Source: Andreprevotia chitinilytica DSM 18519 (GTDB lineage: Bacteria > Pseudomonadota > Gammaproteobacteria > Burkholderiales > Chitinibacteraceae). Taken from it: a stretch of DNA of 64,000 nt. Position 1 is the first letter of the stretch; each line of letters begins with the position of its first letter. Below the pieces are notes generated by a model. That model saw only the letters and a list, made by a program, of their open reading frames with translations. It was not told the origin of the DNA and searched no databases. The DNA lies in the NCBI RefSeq assembly GCF_000711875.1, contig NZ_JONM01000006.1, positions 203,180-267,179 of the forward strand, written 5' to 3'. Of the stretch, positions 16,107-25,682 are shown piece by piece. A program made the position numbers and the translations under genes.

Positions 16107-17102
16107 CTAAGCCGCCACTGCGTTGAGCAATGCCTCGCCAGCTGCAAACGCACGCACATTCTCGATCACCGTATCGGCGATATTGGTCAGTGCTTCACGC
16201 GTGAGATAGCCCTGATGCGAGGTGATGACCACATTGGGAAAGGTCGTCAGCCGCGCCAGCATGTCGTCCTGCAGCGCCTGGCCGGACAAATCCTCGAAAA
16301 ACACGCCTTCCTCGTATTCGTACACATCCAGCCCCACGCCGCCGAGCTTGCCGTCCTTGAGTGCATCGATCAGCGCGGCGGAGTCGATCAGGCCGCCCCG
16401 GCTGGTGTTGATGATGATGGCGCCGGGCTTCATCGTGGCGAGCGATTCGGCGCTGATCATGTGGCGGGTTTCCGGGAACAGCGGCGCATGCAGGCTGATG
16501 ACGTCGGCTTGGGCCAACAGCTCGGCCTGCGTGACGAAGCGGCAGCCCAGTTCGGTTTCAAACGAGCGGTCTGGCGAGCGGTCGTAGGCCAGAACCTGCA
16601 TGCCGAAGCCACGGGCGATGCGGATGGCGGCGCGGCCGATCTTGCCGGCCCCGACCACGCCGAAGGTGCGGCCGGAGAGATTGATGCCTTCCAGCCCATC
16701 GAGCGAGAAATTGCCGTCGCGCACGCGGTTGTAGGCGCGGTGGGTCTTGCGGATCAGCGTGAGCAGCAGTGCAAAGACATGCTCGGCAACGGCTTCGGGC
16801 GAATAGGCCGGCACGCGGGTGACGACGATGCCGTGTTCTTTGGCCGCAGCGAGGTCGACACCGTTGTAGCCGGCGCAGCGCAATGCGATATGACCAACGC
16901 CCAGCCGAGCCAATACCGCAATGGTGGTGGCGTCCAGGCGATCATTGACGAAGGGGCAGACCACATCGAAACCGGTGGCGAGCGGCACGGTTTGCCGGTT
17001 GAGCCGGTCATCGAAGAACACCAGCTCGTGGCCATGATCGGCATTGGCGTGGTTGAGCGATTGCTGATCGTAGGGCTTGCTGTCGAATACGGCGATGCGC
17101 AC
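16107..17102 (-). CDS. ldhA: Fermentative D-lactate dehydrogenase
   Basis: The 331-residue cytoplasmic enzyme reduces pyruvate to D-lactate with NADH. It belongs to the D-2-hydroxyacid dehydrogenase family and its length equals E. coli LdhA. The Rossmann motif is GVVGAGKIGRAAIRIARGFG. The catalytic Arg (NTSRGGLID), the Glu region (GLDVYEYEEG) and His (SHQGYLTREAL) are present. The start is GTG 17102 with a strong GGAGG 5 bases before it; longer in-frame extensions lack homology. It is transcribed on the minus strand after the small RRM-type gene, with 71 bases between them. Confidence 0.93.
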   Translation of the reverse strand: MRIAVFDSKPYDQQSLNHANADHGHELVFFDDRLNRQTVPLATGFDVVCPFVNDRLDATTIAVLARLGVGHIALRCAGYNGVDLAAAKEHGIVVTRVPAYSPEAVAEHVFALLLTLIRKTHRAYNRVRDGNFSLDGLEGINLSGRTFGVVGAGKIGRAAIRIARGFGMQVLAYDRSPDRSFETELGCRFVTQAELLAQADVISLHAPLFPETRHMISAESLATMKPGAIIINTSRGGLIDSAALIDALKDGKLGGVGLDVYEYEEGVFFEDLSGQALQDDMLARLTTFPNVVITSHQGYLTREALTNIADTVIENVRAFAAGEALLNAVAA

Positions 17103-17173
17103 GGCGGCCTCCGGGCTTCGTGAATGGCTGAGCTGTCTAGAGCGGGTACTTTGAGCGGATGCGACTGGGGGGA

Positions 17174-17422
17174 TTATTTGAACAGCAGCGTCTCGGTGCA
17201 TGCCAAGGTCTGGCCTTTCCAGACCCGGCCATTCAACTGGGCGGAGACCGCCGTTGCTGCCGCATTGCTGATATCGAGCTGCACCCATGCCAGCGGCTGG
17301 CCCGATGCGGCGTCGATCCTGATATTGCCGATGTCCCCGGAGTAGCCCTGCTCGCGCAAGAAGCTGGTGATGTCGTCCGGGGTGACGTCGGCGGGTAGGC
17401 GACTAATGACTACAACGGCCAT
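17174..17422 (-). CDS. Small RRM-like RNA-binding protein
   Basis: The 82-residue protein is one RNA-recognition-motif fold. The beta1/RNP2-like strand is VVVISRLP, then a helix (TPDDITSFLREQGY), the beta3 strand PLAWVQLDI in place of RNP1, and a second helix (ATAVSAQLNG). RNP1 lacks its usual aromatic pair, so RNA binding may be weak or altered. AGGAG lies 7 bases before the ATG. The family is widespread in beta- and gammaproteobacteria, often cold-linked, but the RNA partner is unknown. Confidence 0.75.
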   Translation of the reverse strand: MAVVVISRLPADVTPDDITSFLREQGYSGDIGNIRIDAASGQPLAWVQLDISNAAATAVSAQLNGRVWKGQTLACTETLLFK

Positions 17423-17551
17423 GGGATGACTCCTGGACAGTGAAAATAACCGTAATCAGCGCCTACGTAGCCCGGACGACTGGGCCGACCGGGGCGCACG
17501 TAGAACTTGCAGATGATCCCGAAGAAACAGCGGGCCGGCGATATGGCCTGG

Positions 17552-18472
17552 CTACGCTGCGCGCCGCCCATCACCGGCTTTCGCGTTCTTGCCGAGATAA
17601 GTCGGTGCGATATCTTCCATCGCTGCAGGATGCCACCCGAGTATCGAGGGAAATCCCGCCGGGTCGATATTAGGGGTTTTCATCGAATCCAGATTGTCTT
17701 GCGTAAGAGGTGGGTCAGGCAAGAGCATCATCATGGCAGCTTGCGCGCTGGCGGCCCAAGCCGGCAAGGGCAGCACGTGGGTGGTGCGCCCATTGAGCGA
17801 GCCGGTGTAGCGCACGATCTCGGCCAGGGTATACATGCCCGGCCCGACCAGATTCAGCGTCATGCCGGCCAGCTCCGGGCGGTCGATGCCAGCGACGAAG
17901 GCCCGTACCACGTCTTCGACCCATATCGGCTGGAACTGCGCCGCTGCTGCACCCAGAGGAAGAAGCGGCGCAAGCCGGGTGATCCTGGCAAATAGGGTGA
18001 GAAAGGAGTCCCCTTGGCCAAATACCACCGAGGGACGATAAATCGTTGCCGCCAGCCGGCTGCGACGGACGACGTTTTCGGCGCGGCCCTTGCTGCGCTG
18101 GTAGCGGGATGGTCCGTTTACATCGGCGCCGAGTGCGCTCATGTGGAGATAGCGCTTTACGCCGCTGGCTTCGCAAGCGCCGACGATTTTCTCGGTCAGC
18201 GTCACGTGGGCATGCTCGAATTCCGCTTCGCTGCCATTCAGGATGCCGACGAGGTTGATCACGACATCGTGGCTGGCGACCAGCTCCGCCAATTGGGCCG
18301 GGTCGTGCACATCGGCCTCGACGACCTGAATCTGCCGCGATGGATTGGATCGGGCCAAACCGGCATCGCGATGCCGGGTAGGAACGGTGACGAGGTCGCC
18401 GCGGGCAGCCAGCTGAGTGGCCAGATGGCTGCCGATGAAACCATTGCCGCCGATCAGGGTGATGCGCTTCAT
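17552..18472 (-). CDS. NDUFA9-like NAD(P)-binding oxidoreductase
   Basis: The 306-residue protein is an atypical short-chain dehydrogenase of the complex-I NDUFA9-subunit-like group. It opens with the dinucleotide-binding motif ITLIGGNGFIGSHLATQL. Further matches are VINLVGILNG, the YLHMSALGAD strand, YQRSKGRAE (in place of the YxxxK pair) and YRPSVVFGQGDSF. Bacterial members are not part of NADH dehydrogenase in most species and are thought to act on isoprenoid- or sugar-linked substrates; the substrate is unknown. It lies 44 bases after slt on the same strand, so the two are probably co-transcribed. Confidence 0.85.
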   Translation of the reverse strand: MKRITLIGGNGFIGSHLATQLAARGDLVTVPTRHRDAGLARSNPSRQIQVVEADVHDPAQLAELVASHDVVINLVGILNGSEAEFEHAHVTLTEKIVGACEASGVKRYLHMSALGADVNGPSRYQRSKGRAENVVRRSRLAATIYRPSVVFGQGDSFLTLFARITRLAPLLPLGAAAAQFQPIWVEDVVRAFVAGIDRPELAGMTLNLVGPGMYTLAEIVRYTGSLNGRTTHVLPLPAWAASAQAAMMMLLPDPPLTQDNLDSMKTPNIDPAGFPSILGWHPAAMEDIAPTYLGKNAKAGDGRRAA

Positions 18473-18516
18473 GCGGGCTCTCTCATCGTGTTCCGCTGTT
18501 GTGTTTCCCGCACCGG

Positions 18517-20412
18517 TCAGGGCGCATCCACCGCGCCGCCCTTGGGGGGAATGGGCGACAAACGCTGACTCATCGTCACTTTTTCGCCCAGCAGGATGCC
18601 GTAGTGTTCAGCGTTGGCCATGACCTTCTTCACGTAGTCGCGCGTTTCGTCGAACGGAATCGTTTCAATGTAGATCACGGCGTCCAGCGTTTGGTCGGTT
18701 TGCCAGGCGCGTGCCCGGCCCGGCCCGGCGTTGTAACCCGCCGTGGCAAGCACCGGGTGGCCGCTCAGGCTGTCCTGGATGTAGCCGAGGTAGAAGGTGC
18801 CGAAGCGGATATTGGTGTTGATCTGGTTCAGCTCGTCCGGGCGCACCTTTTTCATGCCGAGCTTGCCGGCGACCCACTTGGCGGTGGGCGGCATCAGCTG
18901 CATCAGTCCGCTCGCGCCGACGCTGGAGCGTGCCACGGTCATGAAGCGGCTTTCCTGCCGGATCAGACCGTAGACCCACGCGGCATCGATGCCGTTTTCC
19001 TGGCTCTCGCGCTCGACGATGTCGCGATACGGCGTCGGGTAGCGCAGGCGCGGTTCAACCGGGCCGGGTACGCGTTCGGCGGTGTAGATCATCCGGTCGA
19101 GAATGCTGTTGCGCTCGGCGAGCATGGCGGCGGCGACTTGTTCGGTGGGCGACAGGCCGCGAATGCCCCAAGCCCATTCGCGCAATCCCTCGGGCCGCCA
19201 GTCTTGTGCATAAAGCGCCAGCGCGCGTTGCAGGCCGGGCTTTTGCTGCACGTTGCGGATGTCCTGCTCGGTCGCCGTCACCGGGGGCAGCGGGGTTTGC
19301 GCGAGTGGGCCTGCGGCATCTCGCGCCAGCAAACCATAGAAATCATCAGCGCTGGCAAGCTCGGCCAGGATGGGCGTGGCTTCGGCTGGCCGGTTCAGCG
19401 CCTTGAGCGCAACTGCGCGCCAGTAACGCCAGACGGTGAGCTTGAGATCGTCGGCCGGCATGGCGTCGATACGGGCCAAGGTGGTCTTCGGGTCACGCGC
19501 AAAGATCGCGGCGCGCACGGCCCAGAAGCGACCGGACTCATCGAGCCCGGCCATGCCGCCGCGTTCGAACCACTCATTGGCGATCGGGTTGTGCTGCTTG
19601 ATGGCGATTTCGCCCAGTTCTTGCCAGCCATAGCGGCGGTCGGCTTCGGGCCAATCCTGTCCGAGCTTTTCCAGCCAGGATGCAGCGCGGTCGGCATCGC
19701 TGCGGGCTAGACGCTGGATCGCATACAAGGCAGCTTCACGCGTGCCGCGGTCGTTACCGGTGAGCTTGGGCAGGACTTTGTCCGGCGTGTTGGCGGCTTG
19801 GGTGATCGGGCGATTGGCGAGCGCAGCCGGGAAGCCGACGCGGGCGGACAGCTGCCGGGCGAAATCGGCCTTGTTGGCGGACAACGCCATGCGAATGCGC
19901 GCCCAGACGTCGTCCTTGCTCAGTTGCTGGGCATCGAACAGGGCATCGAAGACCGGGGCGCAGGATTCCGGCCGTCCCTGCTCGGTAAACCAGAGCGGCC
20001 GCAGCCGCACCAGCGCGGTGGTATCGCTCTTGGCCAGCGCGGATTGGCCGGCCAGACATTGCAATTCAATCGATGGGCTATCGAGTTGGGCGTATTGGAT
20101 GTCGAATGTCTTCCAGTCCTGCCGCTTGCCCAATTCCTTGAGCCAATCCTGCCGCAGCTTGTCGGCCAGCGGCGTGCCGTCGAAACGGTCGAAGAAGGCT
20201 TTGAGGTCGGAATCATTCAGTTTGTCGAGCTGGAGCGAATACCAGTAGTACTGCGGGTACATCTCCATCAGATCGCCGCGATTGGCATCGGCCATTTGCG
20301 CGATTTTCTGGATGTCGCGGGCGCGGACTGCCTCGCGGAGCGTGAGTAGGTCGACCTGCGCCAGCGCAGGTAAAGAGGAAACAATAAGGACTAAGGCGAG
20401 CAGACGTTTCAT
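18517..20412 (-). CDS. slt: Soluble lytic murein transglycosylase
   Basis: The 631-residue periplasmic enzyme cleaves the MurNAc-GlcNAc bond of peptidoglycan, forming 1,6-anhydro ends. It has a signal peptide (1-18, LPALAQ), a long alpha-helical superhelix (about 20-440), and the C-terminal lysozyme-like SLT domain (about 460-600). The catalytic Glu is in LIRQESRFMTVARSSVGASG, with MQLMPPTAK and YNAGPGRA matching the family. Its product is later processed by AmpD, encoded in the same window at 37397. It is first in a likely operon with the NDUFA9-like gene. Confidence 0.93.
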   Translation of the reverse strand: MKRLLALVLIVSSLPALAQVDLLTLREAVRARDIQKIAQMADANRGDLMEMYPQYYWYSLQLDKLNDSDLKAFFDRFDGTPLADKLRQDWLKELGKRQDWKTFDIQYAQLDSPSIELQCLAGQSALAKSDTTALVRLRPLWFTEQGRPESCAPVFDALFDAQQLSKDDVWARIRMALSANKADFARQLSARVGFPAALANRPITQAANTPDKVLPKLTGNDRGTREAALYAIQRLARSDADRAASWLEKLGQDWPEADRRYGWQELGEIAIKQHNPIANEWFERGGMAGLDESGRFWAVRAAIFARDPKTTLARIDAMPADDLKLTVWRYWRAVALKALNRPAEATPILAELASADDFYGLLARDAAGPLAQTPLPPVTATEQDIRNVQQKPGLQRALALYAQDWRPEGLREWAWGIRGLSPTEQVAAAMLAERNSILDRMIYTAERVPGPVEPRLRYPTPYRDIVERESQENGIDAAWVYGLIRQESRFMTVARSSVGASGLMQLMPPTAKWVAGKLGMKKVRPDELNQINTNIRFGTFYLGYIQDSLSGHPVLATAGYNAGPGRARAWQTDQTLDAVIYIETIPFDETRDYVKKVMANAEHYGILLGEKVTMSQRLSPIPPKGGAVDAP

Positions 20413-20673
20413 TGAGGGCTTGGATTCGTTGGGCGGGGCAGCAGATGGAGAGGACTGCCGAAATCAGGAAATTAATCGTAATTCTAATGCAAGGGCCGTG
20501 GCCGATCTGTGAGATTTGGTCGGCCGGCGCCGGTTCCCCATGGAATTGTTACGATGTTGCCAAGCGGAATCGCGACGGCCGCCGATTAGCCGGCCGAAGG
20601 TAAAAGCAAGTAGAATCAAGCGATTCTGTAACAGCAACGTGCGCCCATGCGGCGCGCATCACAATTTTTAAAT

Positions 20674-21567
20674 ATGCTGACTTTCCAAGAAATTCTGCTC
20701 AAGCTGCAAACCTACTGGGCCCGCCAAGGCTGCGCCCTGCTCCAACCGTACGATATGGAAATGGGCGCGGGCACCAGCCACACCGCGACCTTCCTGCGCG
20801 CCATCGGCCCCGAGCCGTGGAATGCCGCTTACGTACAACCGTCCCGCCGCCCGAAAGACGGCCGCTACGGCGAAAACCCCAACCGCCTGCAGCACTACTA
20901 CCAGTTCCAGGTGGTGCTCAAACCCAATCCCGACAACATCCTCGATCTCTACCTCGGCTCGCTCAAAGAGCTGGGCATCGATCCGACCGTGCATGACATC
21001 CGCTTTGTCGAAGACGACTGGGAAAACCCGACGCTGGGCGCATGGGGCTTGGGTTGGGAAGTGTGGCTGAACGGCATGGAAGTCACCCAGTTCACCTACT
21101 TCCAGCAAGTGGGCGGCCTCGATTGCAAGCCGGTGCTGGGCGAGATTACCTACGGCGTCGAGCGTTTTGCGATGTATCTGCAAGGCGTGGATAGCATCTA
21201 TGACATCGTCTGGACCGAATACCCGAACGGTCAGAAAGTCACCTACGGCGACATCTACCACCAGAACGAAGTCGAGCAGTCCAAGTACAACTTCGAGCAC
21301 TCCAACGTCGAGCTGCTGCTGAGCCTGTTCAACAGCTTCGAATCCGAAGCCAAGCGCCTGCTGGAAGCCGGTCTGGCGCTGCCGGGCTACGAGATGATCC
21401 TCAAGGCCGCGCACACCTTCAATCTGCTGGATGCACGCGGCGCGATCTCGGTGACTGAGCGCGCAGCCTACATCGGTCGGATTCGCACACTGGCGCGGCA
21501 AGTGGCGCAGGCCTACTACGACAGCCGTGAAGCCTTGGGCTTCCCGATGTGCCAACCGGCCGCCTGA
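20674..21567 (+). CDS. glyQ: Glycyl-tRNA synthetase alpha subunit
   Basis: The 297-residue class II synthetase subunit activates glycine and, with GlyS, charges tRNA-Gly. The start [20 protein letters not shown] is the standard GlyQ N-terminus, so ATG 20674 is chosen over the in-frame ATG at 20647. Class II motifs are visible around [16 protein letters not shown] and [19 protein letters not shown]. The gene starts a plus-strand run glyQ, lipoprotein, glyS, gmhB, plsC, ygjP-like. A clear Shine-Dalgarno site is absent. A -10-like TAGAAT lies about 60 bases upstream. Confidence 0.97.
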   Translation: MLTFQEILLKLQTYWARQGCALLQPYDMEMGAGTSHTATFLRAIGPEPWNAAYVQPSRRPKDGRYGENPNRLQHYYQFQVVLKPNPDNILDLYLGSLKELGIDPTVHDIRFVEDDWENPTLGAWGLGWEVWLNGMEVTQFTYFQQVGGLDCKPVLGEITYGVERFAMYLQGVDSIYDIVWTEYPNGQKVTYGDIYHQNEVEQSKYNFEHSNVELLLSLFNSFESEAKRLLEAGLALPGYEMILKAAHTFNLLDARGAISVTERAAYIGRIRTLARQVAQAYYDSREALGFPMCQPAA

Positions 21568-21590
21568 AGCAAGCCGGATCAGGTGCCCCG

Positions 21591-22085
21591 ATGCGGATTC
21601 TTGCCAGTCTCGTCCTGACCCTGCTGCTGGTCGCCTGTGGCGACAAATATGACGCCAACCTGGCTGGCCCCGATCCGGTGCCGGCCAAGCATGCCGACTG
21701 GCGCAGCTACGGCGATATGGCGGATTTCGAAATGCTGGTCGACGTGAATTCGATCACGCATGAAGACGAAGCCGACAAGGGCTCGCCCAAATACACCTAT
21801 GTGTGGATGTGGCAGAAGTTCAAGCAAGACGAGATCGACGGCCAATCCAAGGGTAAGTACCGCAACAAGTACACCCGGCAGGCCATTGATTGCCCCAGTG
21901 GCCGCATGGCCGGCATCGCGGTTGAGTTGCGTGATGCCGACGACCTGAAAGTGGCCCGTTACGATGTTCCGGGCTATCAGTGGGAATTTGCTGATCAGGA
22001 ACCGAATAGCTATGGCGCAGATTTCGTGCGCCAAGTGTGCAAGATCATGACTGATAAGGCCGCTAAGCCGGCTGACGCATCGTGA
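21591..22085 (+). CDS. Small putative lipoprotein, unknown function
   Basis: The 164-residue protein has a lipoprotein signal (MRILASLVLTLLLVACG) with Cys17 as the lipid anchor. The rest holds Trp/Tyr-rich strands (KYTYVWMWQKFKQDE) followed by a Cys-containing C-terminal half (RQAIDCPSGRMAGIAVELRD; VRQVCKIM), which could form a disulfide. This resembles the small 'surface-adhesin protein E'-like domain of other betaproteobacteria, but I am not sure. It sits between glyQ and glyS, 23 bases after glyQ, probably co-transcribed. AGGTG is 5 bases before the ATG. Confidence 0.75.
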   Translation: MRILASLVLTLLLVACGDKYDANLAGPDPVPAKHADWRSYGDMADFEMLVDVNSITHEDEADKGSPKYTYVWMWQKFKQDEIDGQSKGKYRNKYTRQAIDCPSGRMAGIAVELRDADDLKVARYDVPGYQWEFADQEPNSYGADFVRQVCKIMTDKAAKPADAS

Positions 22086-22098
22086 TTCATAGGACTTA

Positions 22099-22167
22099 TG
22101 TAGGAGCGAGCTTGCTTGCGATAGCAACGTTTGAAATGTCGCCATCGCGAGCAAGCTCGCTCCTGCA
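22099..22167. repeat. REP-like inverted pair between lipoprotein gene and glyS
   Basis: TGTAGGAGCGAGCTTGCTTGCGATAGC and GCCATCGCGAGCAAGCTCGCTCCTGCA form an inverted pair. The left unit has two changes from the other copies (CTTGCTTGCGATAGC) and the right unit one. It sits inside the glyQ-glyS run. Confidence 0.85.
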
Positions 22168-22215
22168 GGGCTCCGCTTAAGTGAGCCGAATAGATAAAAC
22201 TGAAGAGTTAAAACA

Positions 22216-24276
22216 ATGACGCAAACGCTGTTGATTGAACTGTTTACCGAAGAACTGCCGCCCAAGGCGTTGCCGAAGTTGGGCGCGGCCTTTGCCAAAT
22301 CGCTGTTCGACGAGCTTGCCAAGCTGGGTTTCGTCGATGCTGGCGTGGAATACCACGCCTTCGCCAGCCCGCGTCGTCTCGCGATCAGCATTCCTCAGGT
22401 GCTGGCGGTGCAGCCGGATCAACGCATCGAGCGCAAAGGCCCGGCCGTTGCGGCCGGCTTCAAGGATGGTCAACCCACACCGGCACTGGCTGGTTTTGCC
22501 CGTTCGTGTGGTGTGACGGTAGATGCGCTGGAGCAAGGCTCTGATGGCAAACAAGACGTCTTCATTTTCCGCAGCGTGAAAACCGGCGAGCCGCTCTCCG
22601 CTGTGTTGTCTGGCCTGATCGATGCCGCACTGAAGAAATTGCCCGCGCCGAAGATGATGCGCTGGGGCGACCGCGACGGTCAGTTCATCCGTCCGGTACA
22701 CGGCCTGACCGTGTTGCACGGCGCAGACGTGGTGCCGGCCAAGGTGTTGCATCTCGAATCCGGTCGTACCACGCAAGGTCACCGCTTCCTCTCCAAAGGC
22801 CCGGTCGAACTCAAAACCGCCGAAGGTTACGAGCGCCAGCTGTTCGAGGAAGGCAAAGTGGTGGCGAGCTTCGCTGCCCGCCGCTCGCTCGTCGGCCATC
22901 GCCTTGAGACTGCCGCCAAGAGACTCAATGCCACCATCGCTGCCGATGATGCGTTGTTCGACGAAGTGACGGCGTTGGTCGAATGGCCGGTGGTGCTGGA
23001 AGCCGGCTTCGAGGCCGAATTCCTCAAGGTGCCGCAAGAGTGCCTGATTCTGACCATGCAACAGAACCAGAAGTACTTCCCGCTGCTGGATACGAATGGC
23101 AAGTTGATGAATCGCTTCCTGCTCGTCTCCAACCTGGAAACGGCGGATTCGTCCTTTATCACCGGCGGTAACGAGCGCGTGCTGCGTGCGCGGTTGTCCG
23201 ATGCCAAGTTCTTCTTCGAGCAAGACCAGAAACGCCGGCTGGAAAGCCGCGTGCCGGGTCTGGCTACCGTCGTGTATCACAACAAGATTGGCAGCCAGCT
23301 GGAGCGCGTGAACCGTCTGGTGAAGATCGCCGGCGAAATCGGCCCGGCACTGGGTGCGCAAAAAGCCGTTGCCGAACGCGCTGCCTATCTCGCCAAGGCT
23401 GATTTGCTCACCGATATGGTCGGCGAATTCCCGGAACTGCAAGGCATCATGGGCATGTATTACGCCGGTCTGGACGGTGAGGGCGAGACCGTCGCCAATG
23501 CCATCGAAGGCCATTACCACCCGCGTTTTGCCGGCGATACCTTGCCGCAAGGCCCGGTGGCGCAAGCGGTGTCGCTGGCGGACAAGCTCGAATCCATCGT
23601 CGGCATCTGGGGCATCGGCCTGATCCCGACTGGCGATAAAGACCCGTTCGCATTGCGCCGCGCTGCGCTGGGTGTAGTGCGCCAGTTGCTCGATCTACCG
23701 CTCGATTTGCGTTCGCTGCTGGTGGCGACGGACGCTGCTTTCCCGGCCGGTGTCGTGGCCGAAGGCACGGTTGATGGCGTGTATGGCTTCATGCTCGACC
23801 GCCTGAAGAATTATCTGGCCGCCGATTTCCCGGCTGCAGATATCGATGCCGTGTTGGCACTCAACCCGCCGCGTTTCGACGAAGTGCTGGCCCGCCTGAA
23901 GGCTGTGGCCGAGTTCAAGGCGTTGCCGGAATCTGCCGCACTGGCTGCCGCCAACAAGCGCATCCGCAATATCCTCAAGAAAGTCGAGGGTGGCGTGCCA
24001 GCGATCAATGCTTCGCTGTTCAACGAAGCGGCCGAAAAGTCCTTGTTCGATGCGTTGCAAACACTCCAGACCCCGGTTGAAGCCGCCGTGAAGTCTCACG
24101 ATTTCACCGGTGCGCTCAAGCAACTGGCCGCGTTCAAAGCCCCGGTCGATGCTTTCTTCGAGGGCGTCATGGTGATGGCAGACGATCTGGCCGTACGTGG
24201 CAATCGCCTGGCCTTGTTGTCGGCCCTGGCCGATTTGATGAACCGTGTGGCGGAATTGTCGCTGCTGGCCGAATAA
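22216..24276 (+). CDS. glyS: Glycyl-tRNA synthetase beta subunit
   Basis: The 686-residue subunit pairs with GlyQ and contributes tRNA binding. It opens with TLLIELFTEELPPKALPKLG, the standard GlyS start. The central part has KMMRWGDRDGQFIRPVHGL and LVEWPVVLEAGFEAEFLKVPQE, and the C-terminal region is the HD-like/anticodon-binding part (VMVMADDLAVRGNRLALLSALADL). Length matches the family. It is separated from glyQ by the lipoprotein gene and a REP pair; most genomes have glyQ and glyS adjacent. Confidence 0.97.
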   Translation: MTQTLLIELFTEELPPKALPKLGAAFAKSLFDELAKLGFVDAGVEYHAFASPRRLAISIPQVLAVQPDQRIERKGPAVAAGFKDGQPTPALAGFARSCGVTVDALEQGSDGKQDVFIFRSVKTGEPLSAVLSGLIDAALKKLPAPKMMRWGDRDGQFIRPVHGLTVLHGADVVPAKVLHLESGRTTQGHRFLSKGPVELKTAEGYERQLFEEGKVVASFAARRSLVGHRLETAAKRLNATIAADDALFDEVTALVEWPVVLEAGFEAEFLKVPQECLILTMQQNQKYFPLLDTNGKLMNRFLLVSNLETADSSFITGGNERVLRARLSDAKFFFEQDQKRRLESRVPGLATVVYHNKIGSQLERVNRLVKIAGEIGPALGAQKAVAERAAYLAKADLLTDMVGEFPELQGIMGMYYAGLDGEGETVANAIEGHYHPRFAGDTLPQGPVAQAVSLADKLESIVGIWGIGLIPTGDKDPFALRRAALGVVRQLLDLPLDLRSLLVATDAAFPAGVVAEGTVDGVYGFMLDRLKNYLAADFPAADIDAVLALNPPRFDEVLARLKAVAEFKALPESAALAAANKRIRNILKKVEGGVPAINASLFNEAAEKSLFDALQTLQTPVEAAVKSHDFTGALKQLAAFKAPVDAFFEGVMVMADDLAVRGNRLALLSALADLMNRVAELSLLAE

Positions 24277-24343
24277 ACAGTGAAGTGCGAGGAGTAAGGT
24301 AGGAGGTGTGAACCTTTGTGCCTTATTTCTTCCCCACCCGAAA

Positions 24344-24886
24344 ATGAAACTACTGATTCTTGATCGTGACGGCGTCATCAACGAAGACCGCGATGACTTC
24401 GTCAAATCACCGGATGAATGGTCGCCGATTCCGGGCAGTCTGGAAGCCATCGGCGAGTTGACGCGTGCCGGCTGGATCGTGGTGGTTGCCACCAACCAGA
24501 GCGGCGTCGGCCGTGGCTTGTTCGATGTCGATACGCTCAACCGCATTCACGCCAAGATGCACCGGGCCGCGCAGGAATTTGGCGGTCACATCGACGCGGT
24601 ATTCTTCTGTCCGCACAAGCCGGATGCCGGCTGCGATTGCCGCAAGCCGCTGCCGGGCATGATTCACGACATCGCCAAGCGTTTTCACGCTGATCTGCAA
24701 GGCACGTGGATGGTGGGCGATAGCCTGCGTGATCTGCAAGCCTTTGCCGCAGCGGGTGGCCGGCCGGCGCTGGTGCTCACCGGCAACGGCTCGCAAACGC
24801 AAGAGGGCGGTTATCTGCCTGAAGGCACTGCCGTGTTTGATAATCTGGCGCAATTCACCGCTTTCCTGTTGAAGCGGCACCACTGA
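24344..24886 (+). CDS. gmhB: D-glycero-beta-D-manno-heptose-1,7-bisphosphate 7-phosphatase
   Basis: The 180-residue HAD phosphatase removes the C7 phosphate in ADP-heptose synthesis for the lipopolysaccharide inner core. Motif I is LILDRDGVINED (Asp7 and Asp9), motif II ATNQSG, and motif IV MVGDSLRDLQAF. The zinc-binding loop CPHKPDAGCDC typical of GmhB is present. It is 67 bases after glyS and before plsC, a common order in betaproteobacteria. A strong AGGAGG is at 24301-24306, but it is only 1 base from an in-frame GTG and 37 bases from the ATG, so translation start is not fully settled; the ATG gives the family N-terminus. Confidence 0.93.
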   Translation: MKLLILDRDGVINEDRDDFVKSPDEWSPIPGSLEAIGELTRAGWIVVVATNQSGVGRGLFDVDTLNRIHAKMHRAAQEFGGHIDAVFFCPHKPDAGCDCRKPLPGMIHDIAKRFHADLQGTWMVGDSLRDLQAFAAAGGRPALVLTGNGSQTQEGGYLPEGTAVFDNLAQFTAFLLKRHH

Positions 24887-24923
24887 TCGCTCTAGACCGA
24901 GCGCATTTCCATACGGGTTCTCA

Positions 24924-25682
24924 ATGATCTGGTTTCGTTCTGCTCTCTATTGGCTGGGGATGATCATTCTCACGCCGCCTTACGCCGTCCTCTGCTTCTT
25001 GATTCTGCCTTTGCCGCCCATCCTGCGTTTCCGCATCGTCACCGGTTGGTGCTGGTGCATGGTGCAGTGGGTGCGCATCACTTGTGGCCTGAAACACCGC
25101 GTGATCGGTCGCGAAAACATCGTGCACGGCCCGTACATGCTGATGAGCAAGCACCAGTCTGCTTGGGAAACCATGGGCTTGACGCAAATCTTTCCGCCGT
25201 ACGTTTATGTGGTGAAACGCGAACTGTTGAAGATTCCGTTCTTTGGCTGGGGCTTGCGCACGCTGTCGCCGATCGCCATCGACCGCTCCAACCGCTCCGA
25301 AGCGCAAAGAATGTTGATGGAGCAAGGCCGAGCCCGTCTAACGGAAGGGTTCGGCATCGGCATTTTCCCGGAAGGCACCCGCGTGCCGGCCGGCAAACGC
25401 GGTCAGTACAAACAAGGCGGCGCACGGCTGGCGGCGGATCTGGATATCCCCATCGTGCCGGTAGCGCTCAATGCCGGCGAATTCTGGCCGCGCAATTCCT
25501 TCCTGAAATGGCCGGGCACCATCACGGTCAAGATCGGCAAGCCAATCCAGGCAGCGGGTCGGCCGGCCAGCGAAGTCATGGCCGAGGTGGAGAACTGGAT
25601 CGAAACCGAACTGGCCGCTTTTGAAGAGCGCGGCCCCAAGCTCCCACCCAAACAGCTGGCGGCTGATGCAGCACAGGCTTGA
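24924..25682 (+). CDS. plsC: 1-acyl-sn-glycerol-3-phosphate acyltransferase
   Basis: The 252-residue membrane-associated enzyme adds the second acyl chain to lysophosphatidic acid. An N-terminal hydrophobic region (about 5-35) anchors it. Motif I is SKHQSAWETM, an HX4E form in place of the usual HX4D, which I believe is normal for betaproteobacterial members. Motif III is FPEGTRVPAG and motif IV (IPIVPVALNAGEFW) is present. It is 37 bases after gmhB and overlaps the next gene by 17 bases. Confidence 0.92.
   Translation: MIWFRSALYWLGMIILTPPYAVLCFLILPLPPILRFRIVTGWCWCMVQWVRITCGLKHRVIGRENIVHGPYMLMSKHQSAWETMGLTQIFPPYVYVVKRELLKIPFFGWGLRTLSPIAIDRSNRSEAQRMLMEQGRARLTEGFGIGIFPEGTRVPAGKRGQYKQGGARLAADLDIPIVPVALNAGEFWPRNSFLKWPGTITVKIGKPIQAAGRPASEVMAEVENWIETELAAFEERGPKLPPKQLAADAAQA

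Noticed and set aside
22177..23565. 462-codon frame antisense to glyS
   Set aside because: It mirrors the coding strand of a well-recognised gene and shows no family features.
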